From: Atlantibacter hermannii
Lineage (GTDB): Bacteria; Pseudomonadota; Gammaproteobacteria; Enterobacterales; Enterobacteriaceae
Length of the DNA stretch: 49,231 bases
Assembly: GCF_009907385.1 (NCBI RefSeq)
Contig: NZ_JAAATR010000068.1
Coordinates: 1-49,231 of the forward strand
Direction of reading: 5' to 3'
Positions 9,418-17,449 of this stretch are shown here, piece after piece. Position numbers and translations under genes: made by a program. Numbering within the stretch: position 1 is the first letter of the stretch; each line of letters begins with the position of its first letter. The notes beneath the pieces are model-generated. The model was not told the origin of the DNA. It saw nothing but the letters and a program-made list of their open reading frames with translations, and did not search any database.

Positions 9418-10485
9418 ATGGCAGGGTTAAAACTACAGGCAGTAACCAAAAGCTGGGACGGCAAAACCCAGGTGATTAAGCCGCTGACCGTGGACGTGGC
9501 GGACGGCGAATTTATCGTGATGGTCGGCCCGTCGGGTTGCGGGAAATCCACGCTGCTGCGCATGGTTGCCGGGCTGGAGCGCGTCACCAGCGGTGATATC
9601 TGGATCGATCAGCAACGCGTCACCGAACTGGAGCCGAAGGCGCGCGGCATCGCCATGGTATTCCAGAACTACGCGCTGTATCCGCACATGAACGTCGAAG
9701 AGAACATGGCCTGGGGATTGAAAATTCGCGGCATGGGTAAAGGGCACATTGAGGCGCGGGTCAATGAAGCGGCGCGTATCCTTGAACTGGATGGTTTACT
9801 GAAACGCCGCCCGCGCGAACTCTCTGGCGGGCAGCGCCAGCGCGTGGCGATGGGCCGCGCTATCGTGCGCGATCCGGCGGTGTTCCTGTTTGACGAGCCG
9901 CTCTCCAACCTCGACGCCAAACTGCGGGTGCAGATGCGCCTTGAACTGCAACAGCTGCACCGTCGCCTGAAAACCACCAGCCTTTACGTCACCCACGACC
10001 AGGTGGAAGCGATGACGCTGGCCCAGCGGGTGATGGTGATGAACAAAGGCGTCGCCGAGCAGATCGGGACGCCGGTTGAGGTTTATGAGCGCCCCGCGTC
10101 GCGCTTTGTGGCGAGTTTTATCGGCTCGCCCGCCATGAATTTGCTGGAGGGGAGGATTAACGCGCTGGGTACCCATTTTGATGCTGACGGCTTCAGTTTG
10201 CCGCTGGGGGCGCGTCATCTGACGCTGGCCGGGCGCGTGATAACGTTGGGTATCCGCCCCGAACATATTGCGCTAAGCTCACAGGCCGCAGGCGGCGTGC
10301 CGCTCAATGTGCAAACCCTGGAGATGCTGGGGGCGGACAACCTGGCGCACGGGCGGTTCGGCGAGCAAAAAGTGATTGTGCGTCTTGCGCATCAGCACCG
10401 GCCTGTGCCGGGCTCGACGCTCTGGCTGCATCTGCCGCCGGAGCATCTGCACTTTTTCGATGGTGAAACAGGAATACGTCTATGA
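9418..10485 (+). CDS. ugpC: Glycerol-3-phosphate ABC ATPase UgpC
   Basis: This 355-residue ATPase (356 in E. coli) drives Ugp uptake. Walker A (GPSGCGKST) is at residues 37-45. The signature reads [14 protein letters not shown] and Walker B is [11 protein letters not shown]. The C-terminal third is the TOBE-type regulatory domain found in MalK-like ATPases. The start is ATG at 9418 (MAGLKLQ), matching E. coli; an in-frame GTG at 9406 inside the end of ugpE would add four residues. Its stop overlaps the ugpQ start by four bases. Confidence 0.95.
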   Translation: MAGLKLQAVTKSWDGKTQVIKPLTVDVADGEFIVMVGPSGCGKSTLLRMVAGLERVTSGDIWIDQQRVTELEPKARGIAMVFQNYALYPHMNVEENMAWGLKIRGMGKGHIEARVNEAARILELDGLLKRRPRELSGGQRQRVAMGRAIVRDPAVFLFDEPLSNLDAKLRVQMRLELQQLHRRLKTTSLYVTHDQVEAMTLAQRVMVMNKGVAEQIGTPVEVYERPASRFVASFIGSPAMNLLEGRINALGTHFDADGFSLPLGARHLTLAGRVITLGIRPEHIALSSQAAGGVPLNVQTLEMLGADNLAHGRFGEQKVIVRLAHQHRPVPGSTLWLHLPPEHLHFFDGETGIRL

Positions 10486-11222
10486 ATAACTGGCCTTACC
10501 CTGCGATTGTCGCCCACCGGGGCGGCGGCAAGCTGGCTCCCGAAAATACCCTGGCGGCTATCGATGTGGGGGCGCGTTATGGGCACACCATGATCGAGTT
10601 TGACGTCAAGCTGTCCAGAGACGGGCAGATCTTTTTGCTGCATGACGATACGCTTGAGCGTACCAGCAACGGATGGGGGATCGCGGGCCATCTCGACTGG
10701 GATGACCTGTTAAAAGTGGATGCGGGTAGCTGGTACAGCGGCGAGTTCAAAGGCGAATCGCTGCCGCTACTGAAAGATGTGGCTGCGCGCTGTCGCAAGC
10801 ACGGCATGATGGCAAATATCGAGATCAAACCGACCACCGGCGTGGACGCGCAAACCGGTAAAGTGGTGGCGCTGGCGGCACGTGATTTATGGCAGGGCAT
10901 GACGCCGCCGCTGCTGTCGTCATTTTCCGTAACCGCGCTGGAAGCGGCGCAGCAGGCTGCGCCGGAATTGCCGCGTGGATTATTGCTGGATGAATGGCGC
11001 AGCGACTGGCGTGAATTGACGTCGCGCCTTGAATGCGTGTCGATTCACCTGAATCATAAACTGCTGGATGAGGCGCGGATCGCGGCGCTGAAGGCGGCGG
11101 GGCTGAAAATCCTGGTCTACACCGTCAACCATCCCCAGCGCGCCGCCACGCTGTTGCGCTGGGGGGTTGATAGCATTTGCACCGATCGCATCGACGAGAT
11201 CGGCCCGCATTTTAACGCTTAA
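10482..11222 (+). CDS. ugpQ: Glycerophosphodiester phosphodiesterase UgpQ
   Basis: This 246-residue cytosolic enzyme (247 in E. coli) hydrolyses glycerophosphodiesters brought in by Ugp to sn-glycerol-3-phosphate plus an alcohol. The GDPD family motifs are present: IVAHRGG near residue 8, [14 protein letters not shown] with the acidic metal ligands, and HDD. NIEIKP and the C-terminal [14 protein letters not shown] also fit. There is no signal peptide, in contrast to periplasmic GlpQ. It is the last ugp gene, coupled to ugpC by a four-base overlap. Its stop overlaps the stop of the converging yhhA by two bases. Confidence 0.95.
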   Translation: MNNWPYPAIVAHRGGGKLAPENTLAAIDVGARYGHTMIEFDVKLSRDGQIFLLHDDTLERTSNGWGIAGHLDWDDLLKVDAGSWYSGEFKGESLPLLKDVAARCRKHGMMANIEIKPTTGVDAQTGKVVALAARDLWQGMTPPLLSSFSVTALEAAQQAAPELPRGLLLDEWRSDWRELTSRLECVSIHLNHKLLDEARIAALKAAGLKILVYTVNHPQRAATLLRWGVDSICTDRIDEIGPHFNA

Positions 11223-11695
11223 GGACCAAGGGTTTTCAGCGGGATATTCGGCTGCGGCATGGTGGTGACGCCCTGGTTACTCAGGGTGCCGTTATTGGGC
11301 CGCAGCATATCGCCGTTGGTTTTACCGGGTAACATATGCTGCTGATTATTCAGCATCCGGTCCTGACTGGATGAGCCGTTATTCAGCATGCTGCCGCTGG
11401 TATTGGGCAGCATCTGCTGGGTTTGCGGATTCAGCTCGCCCGGCGCGGATTCTCTGATGCGTTGCGTATTGGTGTTGATCTGCGATTCCAGATGCTGCTG
11501 CTGAACCCGGGTTTGGGTCTGCAATTGCTGATTCAGCATCCCTTTCTGCTGGATTTGCTGGCTCTGCATCTGGGTTTGCATCCGCTGCTCGCTTGGATTG
11601 ACGAATCCCGGCTGATTCGGGTTATTCAACACATTAATCGGCTGTGCAAAGCTACAGGGCGACAGAAGCGCCGCCAGAATTAACAGTTTTTTCAT
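11219..11695 (-). CDS. yhhA: YhhA, small exported DUF2756 protein
   Basis: This 158-residue protein (146 in E. coli) is recognisable from its N-terminus and its LNNPNQPG and PLKTLGP segments. A signal peptide spans about residues 1-17 ([17 protein letters not shown]). The mature part is extremely rich in Gln, Asn and Met, with a Gln-rich stretch at about residues 30-75 that may form coiled coil. Three consecutive ATG codons lie at 11701-11693. AGGAGG at 11708-11703 is seven bases upstream of the third (11695), which I choose. Function is unknown. It is divergent from ggt and converges on ugpQ with overlapping stop codons. Confidence 0.88.
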   Translation of the reverse strand: MKKLLILAALLSPCSFAQPINVLNNPNQPGFVNPSEQRMQTQMQSQQIQQKGMLNQQLQTQTRVQQQHLESQINTNTQRIRESAPGELNPQTQQMLPNTSGSMLNNGSSSQDRMLNNQQHMLPGKTNGDMLRPNNGTLSNQGVTTMPQPNIPLKTLGP

Positions 11696-11817
11696 CATCA
11701 TTCCTCCTTGTGAGGGATCTTCTAAGTTTACTCGCTTTCCGGCAGTACGATGATTTTTTAAGAGTTGTGAACCAGGCTTAAGCGGGGGACGAGCCCCGTG
11801 AAACCCGGAGAACAACA

Positions 11818-13557
11818 ATGAAGATGATGTGGAAAGCCCTGCCTGCATTACTCATGGGTCTGTGTCTGTCGGCGTTTGCCGCACCGCCCCCCACGGCCGC
11901 ACCCGTCTCCTATGGCGTGGAAGAGGATGTGTTCCATCCCGTTCGCGCCCGGCAGGGGATGGTCGCCTCGGTGGACGCCACCGCCACTAACGTGGGCGTT
12001 GAGATCCTGAAAAAAGGCGGCAACGCGGTGGATGCCGCCGTGGCGGTCGGGTTCGCCCTGGCGGTGACCCACCCGCAGGCCGGTAACCTCGGCGGCGGCG
12101 GGTTTATGATGCTGCGCACCAAAGACGGCAACACCACTGCCATTGATTTCCGTGAAATGGCCCCGCAAAAAGCCACCAAAGATATGTTCCTCGATGCTGC
12201 GGGTAACGCCGACAGTAAAAAGTCCCTGACATCGCACCTCGCGACCGGTACGCCGGGCACCGTGGCGGGCTTTGCGCTGGCGCTGCAAAAATACGGCACC
12301 ATGCCGCTAAACCAGGTGGTGCAGCCAGCGATCCTGCTGGCGCGTGACGGCTTCGTGGTCAACGATGCGCTGGCAGACGATCTCAAAACCTACGGCAGCG
12401 AAACGCTGCCCAATCATCCCAACAGTAAAGCTATCTTCTGGAAAACCGACGGTAATCCGCTGCAAAAAGGCGACAAGCTGGTGCAGACCAATCTCGCCAA
12501 ATCGCTGGAGATGATTGCCGAAACCGGGCCGGATGCGTTTTATAAAGGCGCGATTGCCGATCAGATTGCCGATGAGATGGCAAAAAACGGCGGGCTGATT
12601 AGCAAGGAGGATTTAGCGAATTACAAAGCAGTGGAGCGAACGCCAATCAGCGGTGATTACCGTGGATATCAGGTATTCTCGATGCCGCCGCCGTCCTCCG
12701 GCGGGATCCACATCGTGCAAATCCTCAATATCCTGGAAAACTTCGATTTGAAGAAATATGGCTTCGGCAGCGCCGATACGATGCAAATCATGGCCGAAGC
12801 GGAGAAATTCGCCTATGCCGACCGTTCGGAATACCTGGGCGACCCGGATTTTGTGAAAGTGCCCTGGCAGGCGCTGACCGATAAAGCCTATGCCAAAACC
12901 CTGGCGGATCAGATCGATCTGGCGAAGGCGCGCCCGTCAAAAGAGATCAAACCCGGTAACCTCGCGCCTTATGAGAGTAATCAAACCACCCACTTCTCGG
13001 TGGTGGATAAAGACGGCAACGCGGTGGCGGTCACCTATACCCTGAACACCACTTTTGGCAGCGGCATTGTGGCTGGCAATACCGGGATCCTGCTGAATAA
13101 TGAAATGGACGACTTCTCGGCGAAACCAGGCGTCCCTAACGTTTACGGCCTGGTTGGCGGTGAAGCGAACGCGGTAGGGCCGAATAAACGCCCGCTGTCG
13201 TCAATGTCGCCCACTATCGTAGTAAAAGATGGCAAAACCTGGCTGGTTACCGGCAGCCCTGGCGGCAGCCGGATTATTACTACCGTATTGCAGATGGTGG
13301 TGAACAGCATTGATTTCGGCATGAATATTGCCGAAGCCACCAACGCCCCGCGCTTTCATCATCAGTGGCTGCCTGACGAGCTGTGGGTTGAAAAGGGTTT
13401 TAGCCCCGACACGCTGAAGTTGCTGAAAGAGAAAGGCCAGAACGTGGCGGTGAAAGAGGCGATGGGCAGTACCCAGAGTATTGTCGTCGGGCCGGATGGC
13501 GCGCTGTATGGCGCTTCCGATCCGCGTTCGGTGGATGATTTGACGGCGGGTTATTAA
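11818..13557 (+). CDS. ggt: Periplasmic gamma-glutamyltranspeptidase Ggt
   Basis: This 579-residue proenzyme (580 in E. coli) cleaves and transfers gamma-glutamyl groups, for example from glutathione, in the periplasm. The signal peptide runs to about residue 22 (LSAFA before APPP). The proenzyme self-cleaves between Gln389 and Thr390 in ESNQTTH; Thr390 becomes the N-terminal nucleophile of the small subunit (Thr391 in E. coli). The lid and binding motifs [12 protein letters not shown] and GSPGGSRI are intact. The ribosome binding site is GGAG at 11807-11810. It is transcribed alone, divergently from yhhA. Confidence 0.96.
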   Translation: MKMMWKALPALLMGLCLSAFAAPPPTAAPVSYGVEEDVFHPVRARQGMVASVDATATNVGVEILKKGGNAVDAAVAVGFALAVTHPQAGNLGGGGFMMLRTKDGNTTAIDFREMAPQKATKDMFLDAAGNADSKKSLTSHLATGTPGTVAGFALALQKYGTMPLNQVVQPAILLARDGFVVNDALADDLKTYGSETLPNHPNSKAIFWKTDGNPLQKGDKLVQTNLAKSLEMIAETGPDAFYKGAIADQIADEMAKNGGLISKEDLANYKAVERTPISGDYRGYQVFSMPPPSSGGIHIVQILNILENFDLKKYGFGSADTMQIMAEAEKFAYADRSEYLGDPDFVKVPWQALTDKAYAKTLADQIDLAKARPSKEIKPGNLAPYESNQTTHFSVVDKDGNAVAVTYTLNTTFGSGIVAGNTGILLNNEMDDFSAKPGVPNVYGLVGGEANAVGPNKRPLSSMSPTIVVKDGKTWLVTGSPGGSRIITTVLQMVVNSIDFGMNIAEATNAPRFHHQWLPDELWVEKGFSPDTLKLLKEKGQNVAVKEAMGSTQSIVVGPDGALYGASDPRSVDDLTAGY

Positions 13558-13573
13558 TCCGTCAAAAAACAGG

Positions 13574-13605
13574 CTGGACGGCGAAATGCCGTCCAGTCCT
13601 CACTT
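13574..13605 (+). terminator. Probable ggt terminator
   Basis: CTGGACGGC pairs with GCCGTCCAG across a GAAAT loop at 13574-13596. The tail (TCCTCACTTTT) is a poor U-tract, so efficiency is uncertain. Confidence 0.6.
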
Positions 13606-13677
13606 TTCCTTATAATTAATGGGTATAAGGCTTACTCCTTTTTTACGATTTAAATACGAATTTCCCCGCCTCGCTTG

Positions 13678-13704
13678 TATACCTTTTGTTCATCCTGCCG
13701 ATAA
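13678..13704 (+). promoter_or_regulatory. Sigma-28 (FliA) promoter of the chemoreceptor
   Basis: TATA at 13678-13681, 15 bases, then GCCGATAA at 13697-13704. The -10 is a perfect match to the FliA consensus (TAAA, N15, GCCGATAA) and the -35 has one mismatch. It lies 47 bases upstream of the chemoreceptor start, as expected for a class-3 flagellar gene. Confidence 0.85.
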
Positions 13705-13751
13705 CTGCTGTATCTGGTGGAAAATCCACGTTGTATACAAAGGAAATAGTT

Positions 13752-15395
13752 ATGGGTTTACTTCAACATTTCACCATTCGTTCCGTCATGGTCGCCATCC
13801 TGGGGCTGCTGTGCTTGTTGTGGAGCGGTGCCGGGCTGTTTAGCGTGTTTTCGCTGAACCAGATGAGCCAGGGAAATGATGTGGATCGGCATCTGGTGCG
13901 CCAGATGACCGTGCTCAGTAAAGGCAACGATCAGTATTTTCGTTTCGTTACGCGGCTGTCGCGCGTGATGGACGGAACCAAACCGGGCATGCAGCCTGAC
14001 CCAACGGTGATGAAACCGGTACAGAAAGCGCTGGAGAATATGGCGCAGGAGCTGGCGCAGTTTAAAGAACTGTCGCCGGGGCCAATGGATCAGGCCACCT
14101 CAGATAACGTCATCGCCAGCTGGCAGAAGCTGCTCGACGAGGGCGTTACCCGCCAGTTCCAGCTGGCCCAGCAGGGCGATCTGGATGCGTTTCGCGCCCA
14201 CGCCAACAACATCACCCCTGCGCTCAGCCGGGCGTTTGGTGCCAGCGCCGAGGAGTTTAACGCCAATGCGGGCCGGATGCTGGATGAAACCCGCGTAACG
14301 GTGGATAACCAGACCTCGCTGACCCGCACGATTATCATCGCCAGCGTGGCGTTGGGCGTGCTGATGCTGATCCTGGCCGACCGCTACCTGGTGACCATGT
14401 TGGTGCGTCCGCTTAACCGGATCCGCGATCACTTCCAGCTTATCGCTAACGGCGATCTCAGCCAGCCGGTGCCGGTCAGGGCCAGCCGCAACTGCGTGGG
14501 TAAACTGGTGCCGCTGCTGACGGCAATGCAGGACAGCCTGCGCGATGCGGTGAGCGCCATCCGCCAGGGCAGCGAGCATATCTGGCACGGCGCGCGGGAT
14601 ATCTCCGCCGGCAATCAGGATCTCTCAACCCGTACCGAAGAGCAGGCGTCGGCGCTTGTGGAAACCGCCGCCAGCATGGAGCAACTGACCGCCACCGTGC
14701 AGCACAACGCCGATAACGCGCACGAAGCCAGCCAACTGGCGCAAAAGGCCTCGGCGACCGCCAGTAAAGGCGGGAAGCTGGTGGGCGATGTGGTAACCAC
14801 CATGACCGGTATTTCCGGCAGTTCGAAGAAAATTGCCGATATCACCACGGTCATTAACAGCATCGCTTTCCAGACCAACATTCTGGCGCTTAACGCCGCG
14901 GTGGAAGCCGCGCGTGCGGGCGAGCAGGGGCGCGGGTTTGCGGTGGTGGCGAGTGAAGTACGCAACCTGGCCAGCCGCAGCGGGCAGGCGGCGAAAGAGA
15001 TTGAAACGCTGATTGCCGATTCTGTTAACCGGGTCGAGAAGGGCGCGGAGCTGGTGAACCAGGCGGGGACCACCATGGCGGAAATCGTCGATGCGGTGGC
15101 GCAGGTCACGGCGATTATGGAGCAGATTGCTTCAGCGACTGACGAACAGAGTAAAGGTATTGCCCAGGTTGGCGTGGCCATCACCCAGATGGATAGCGTG
15201 ACGCAGCACAACGCGGCGCTGGTGGAGCAGGTTTCTGCCGCCGCCGCCAGCCTGGAGCGCCAGACGGCGGAATTGCAGCAGTCCGTTGAGCATTTCCGTC
15301 TGGTAGAGCGCACGCTCGCCGCTGTTGAGGATAAACCGTCCTCCCGACCGGCGCCGCGCCAGACAGCGGCGCAAGAAGAGTGGGTAACGTTTTAA
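13752..15395 (+). CDS. Methyl-accepting chemotaxis protein
   Basis: This 547-residue transmembrane chemoreceptor of the Tar/Tsr type signals to CheA/CheW. TM1 lies at about residues 9-34, followed by a periplasmic four-helix sensor at about 35-190. TM2 is at about 192-214, the HAMP domain at about 215-268, and the cytoplasmic coiled coil is centred on the conserved tip near 371-400. The C-terminal EWVTF fits the xWxxF tether used by CheR and CheB. The start is ATG at 13752 behind AAAGGAAA; upstream in-frame sequence is the promoter region. Two oddities: HAMP has NCVGKL at 247-252 where relatives have NEIGxL, and only part of the Tar/Tsr amino-acid-binding arginine pattern is kept near residues 64-75. 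The ligand is unknown. Its presence implies a motile host. E. coli K-12 has no receptor at this site. Confidence 0.92.
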   Translation: MGLLQHFTIRSVMVAILGLLCLLWSGAGLFSVFSLNQMSQGNDVDRHLVRQMTVLSKGNDQYFRFVTRLSRVMDGTKPGMQPDPTVMKPVQKALENMAQELAQFKELSPGPMDQATSDNVIASWQKLLDEGVTRQFQLAQQGDLDAFRAHANNITPALSRAFGASAEEFNANAGRMLDETRVTVDNQTSLTRTIIIASVALGVLMLILADRYLVTMLVRPLNRIRDHFQLIANGDLSQPVPVRASRNCVGKLVPLLTAMQDSLRDAVSAIRQGSEHIWHGARDISAGNQDLSTRTEEQASALVETAASMEQLTATVQHNADNAHEASQLAQKASATASKGGKLVGDVVTTMTGISGSSKKIADITTVINSIAFQTNILALNAAVEAARAGEQGRGFAVVASEVRNLASRSGQAAKEIETLIADSVNRVEKGAELVNQAGTTMAEIVDAVAQVTAIMEQIASATDEQSKGIAQVGVAITQMDSVTQHNAALVEQVSAAAASLERQTAELQQSVEHFRLVERTLAAVEDKPSSRPAPRQTAAQEEWVTF

Positions 15396-15434
15396 CCCGC
15401 CAACTACCCCTAAAAAGTGATAGAGCATGACAAG

Positions 15435-15468
15435 CTCTTCGTTATATATTTAATTATATAACGAAGAG
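15435..15468 (+). repeat. Perfect 14-bp inverted repeat over the yghW-like ribosome binding site
   Basis: CTCTTCGTTATATA at 15435-15448 and its exact reverse complement at 15455-15468 are separated by TTTAAT. The downstream arm ends in GAAGAG, which continues as GG and forms the likely Shine-Dalgarno sequence for ATG at 15478. As RNA the hairpin would cover it. As DNA it could be an operator. There is no U-tract, so it is not a standard terminator for the upstream receptor gene. A short AGAGC/GCTCT pairing (15423-15438) would compete with the upstream arm. Confidence 0.75.
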
Positions 15469-15477
15469 GGTAAAGCG

Positions 15478-15795
15478 ATGAATCATTTTGGGAAGGGGTT
15501 AATGGCCGGTCTTGCCGCAAGCCAGGCCGCCAGCGCACAGCATGCGGCCCGTTTTTGTATGGATTACAAACGCGGCTTCGTGCTGGGCTACACGCACCGT
15601 ATTTATGAAAACACCGGCGATAAGCTGCTCAGCGCGTGGGAGGCGGGCCTGCTGACCCGCCGCTACGCGCTGGATAAAGACGCGGTGATCGATTTCTTTA
15701 CTGAAACCCAGGCGAGTTCGTCACGACGCTTTTTCATGGCGGGCTACCGGCTGGGCGGGCAAACGCTTAACGGGATGGGCGCAGGCGAGCCATAA
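15478..15795 (+). CDS. YghW-like DUF2623 protein
   Basis: This 105-residue protein is recognisably related to E. coli YghW (95 residues). The opening [11 protein letters not shown] and the segments [23 protein letters not shown] and [11 protein letters not shown] are shared. It has no signal peptide and no confident membrane span, so it is probably cytoplasmic. Function is unknown. In K-12 yghW lies elsewhere on the chromosome, near the hyb genes. Here it follows the chemoreceptor by 82 bases and is preceded by a perfect inverted repeat that overlaps its ribosome binding site. Its last 29 bases overlap the converging yhhY gene, an unusually long tail-to-tail overlap. Confidence 0.82.
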   Translation: MNHFGKGLMAGLAASQAASAQHAARFCMDYKRGFVLGYTHRIYENTGDKLLSAWEAGLLTRRYALDKDAVIDFFTETQASSSRRFFMAGYRLGGQTLNGMGAGEP

Positions 15796-16267
15796 AATAA
15801 GCGTCGACGTATTCGCCATCGCGCAGACCATACTGCTTGCCGGTGCCTTCGATTTCAAAACCGAGTTTATGGTACACCGCGATGGCCGGCGCGTTATCGA
15901 CGAACACCGTGAGTTCGATGCGCTCAATCCGCAGCCAGTTGTCGCACATGGCGATCATCTCGCGCAGCAGGGCGGTAGCGATGCCCTGACTGGCGCGCGC
16001 AGAATCGACGCAAATGCCAAAACTGGCGACATGACTGCGGCGCGGACGCGTTTCGGCGGCGATGGCCAGATGCCCGACGACCAGGCCATCAATCAGCGCG
16101 ACCAGGTGGTAATGACCGGGAGTTTTAACATTCATCCGTTCCTGCCACATCGTTAGTGACGGATGGGGAACCTGTAGCGTGTTGTAATACACCTCCGGTT
16201 GGGTAAACAGGCGGTGTACCGCCTCAACATCGGTCGGTTCGGCGTGCCGGATGACAATCTCGCTCAT
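15767..16267 (-). CDS. yhhY: YhhY, GNAT-family amino acid N-acetyltransferase
   Basis: This 166-residue GNAT acetyltransferase matches E. coli YhhY. Visible features are the [16 protein letters not shown] opening, the central VGHLAI strand, and the acetyl-CoA-binding [12 protein letters not shown] motif. The [22 protein letters not shown]-terminal half is typical of the family. The E. coli enzyme is reported to acetylate some amino acids and analogues. The start is ATG at 16267 behind GAGGA; longer in-frame starts lack a ribosome binding site. It is divergent from ryhB, as in E. coli. Confidence 0.9.
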   Translation of the reverse strand: MSEIVIRHAEPTDVEAVHRLFTQPEVYYNTLQVPHPSLTMWQERMNVKTPGHYHLVALIDGLVVGHLAIAAETRPRRSHVASFGICVDSARASQGIATALLREMIAMCDNWLRIERIELTVFVDNAPAIAVYHKLGFEIEGTGKQYGLRDGEYVDAYFMARLRPSR

Positions 16268-16353
16268 CCCTTTTGTCCTCAATAAGTTATAAAACCCTTT
16301 AAACATCATTGACTTTTAGATCGTCGTCAATCTGTTTTTTTTCAAAAAAAAGC

Positions 16354-16386
16354 TGGACACATGCGAATGATAATGATTATTATTGC
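16354..16386 (+). promoter_or_regulatory. ryhB promoter with Fur box
   Basis: A -35 TGGACA (16354-16359), 18-base spacer and -10 TATTAT (16378-16383) place the start at about 16390, the expected first base of RyhB. AATGATAATGATTATTATT at 16366-16384 is a strong Fur box covering the spacer and -10, so iron-loaded Fur should block transcription. Confidence 0.9.
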
Positions 16387-16389
16387 CAT

Positions 16390-16485
16390 GCGTTCAGGGA
16401 GACCCCTACGGTGTAAACCTGAAAGCACGACATTGCTCACATTGCTTCCAGTATTTCTTAGCCAGCCTTGCGCTGGCTTTTTTTT
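16390..16485 (+). ncRNA. ryhB: RyhB iron-responsive small RNA
   Basis: The core from 16419 to about 16456 (CCTGAAAGCACGACATTG onward through CTCACATTGCTTCCAG) matches E. coli RyhB as I recall it. It ends in a terminator with stem AGCCAGC/GCTGGCT and a seven-T tail. The 5' part is more diverged (GCGTTCAGGGAGACCCC versus GCGATCAGGAAGACCC) and the RNA is about 95 nt against 90. RyhB is an Hfq-dependent RNA that represses non-essential iron-using proteins when iron is scarce. The site matches E. coli: divergent from yhhY under a Fur box. Unlike K-12, yhhX is missing downstream, so yhhW follows directly. Confidence 0.95.
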
Positions 16486-16609
16486 ATCCTGAATTTGCCC
16501 CCGACAACTCATTCACATTTTTTGAACAGAGGCGTCAATTTTCGCCCTCTATCATCAACGGCGCTTCCGGTCCACACTACTTCCATCGCAAACGAACTGG
16601 GGGTACACA

Positions 16610-17305
16610 ATGATTTACTTACGCAAAGCAGCCGAACGCGGCCATGCCAATCACGGTTGGTTAGACTCATGGCATACCTTCTCTTTTGCCAACTATTACG
16701 ATCCCAATTTTATGGGCTTTTCCGCCCTGCGCGTGATTAACGACGACGTGATCGATGCCGGTCAGGGTTTCGGTACTCACCCGCACAAAGACATGGAAAT
16801 CCTGACCTACGTGCTGGAAGGCGCGGTTGAGCATCAGGACAGCATGGGCAATAAAGAGCAGGTGCCTGCGGGCGAGTTCCAGATTATGAGCGCCGGGACC
16901 GGGGTGCGTCACTCCGAGTACAATCCCAGCGAGACCGAGCGTCTGCGCCTGTATCAAATCTGGATCATCCCGGAAAAAAATGGCATTGAGCCGCGCTATG
17001 AGCAGCGCCGCTTCGACGCAACGCAGGGCCGTCAGCTGGTGCTGTCGCCGGATGCCCGCGACGGTTCGCTGAAAGTGAATCAGGATATGGAACTGTCGCG
17101 CTGGGCGCTGTTGAAAGACGAGCAGGGCGTATACCCGATTGCCGCTGACCGCAATGTCTGGATCCAGGTGGTGAAAGGAAACGTGACCATTAACGGCACC
17201 AAAGCCACCACCAGCGATGGCCTGGCGATCCGCGACGAGCAGGCGCTTTCTATCCATGCCGACAGCGACAGCGAAATCCTGCTGTTTGACCTGCCACCGG
17301 TCTGA
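16610..17305 (+). CDS. yhhW: YhhW, pirin-like quercetin 2,3-dioxygenase
   Basis: This 231-residue cupin of the pirin family corresponds to E. coli YhhW, which has quercetinase activity in vitro. The single metal site in the N-terminal cupin is intact: His57 and His59 in THPHKD, and His101 and Glu103 in VRHSEYN. The ribosome binding site is GGGGG at 16600-16604 and the start MIYLRKA fits the family. It lies about 125 bases after the RyhB terminator; in K-12 yhhX intervenes. The physiological substrate is unknown. Confidence 0.9.
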   Translation: MIYLRKAAERGHANHGWLDSWHTFSFANYYDPNFMGFSALRVINDDVIDAGQGFGTHPHKDMEILTYVLEGAVEHQDSMGNKEQVPAGEFQIMSAGTGVRHSEYNPSETERLRLYQIWIIPEKNGIEPRYEQRRFDATQGRQLVLSPDARDGSLKVNQDMELSRWALLKDEQGVYPIAADRNVWIQVVKGNVTINGTKATTSDGLAIRDEQALSIHADSDSEILLFDLPPV

Positions 17306-17317
17306 TCGCTGCCATAA

Positions 17318-17343
17318 CCGCGCACCGTGAAAACGGTGCGCGG
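17318..17343 (+). repeat. 11-bp hairpin with GAAA loop after yhhW
   Basis: CCGCGCACCGT at 17318-17328 pairs perfectly with ACGGTGCGCGG at 17333-17343 across a GAAA tetraloop, 13 bases after the yhhW stop. No T-run follows. It could stabilise the 3' end of the yhhW transcript or terminate with the help of other factors. Confidence 0.65.
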
Positions 17344-17365
17344 GCCGCAAAAATCCGTGCTTTTT

Positions 17366-17398
17366 CCCGGGCTTCCTCTGTTACAGAGGAAGCCCGGG
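17366..17398. repeat. Perfect 15-bp inverted repeat upstream of gntR
   Basis: CCCGGGCTTCCTCTG (17366-17380) and CAGAGGAAGCCCGGG (17384-17398) flank a TTA loop. The T-run precedes the stem on the + strand rather than following it, so this is not a standard terminator in either direction. It lies 52 bases before the gntR start, where a promoter or operator would be expected. It does not resemble the GntR operator. Confidence 0.7.
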
Positions 17399-17449
17399 CG
17401 TCGTCCGTGATAAACTCGCTGAACAGATCCATTTTGCGCCTTCGAGACG

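Noticed and set aside
11423-11683. A leucine-rich 86-codon frame opposite yhhA
   Set aside because: Leu-rich reading is the reverse of the Gln codons (CAG/CTG) in yhhA. No start signals.
16383-16613. A 76-codon open frame overlapping RyhB
   Set aside because: It begins before the RyhB transcript start, so it could not be translated from RyhB. It crosses the terminator and has no ribosome binding site.
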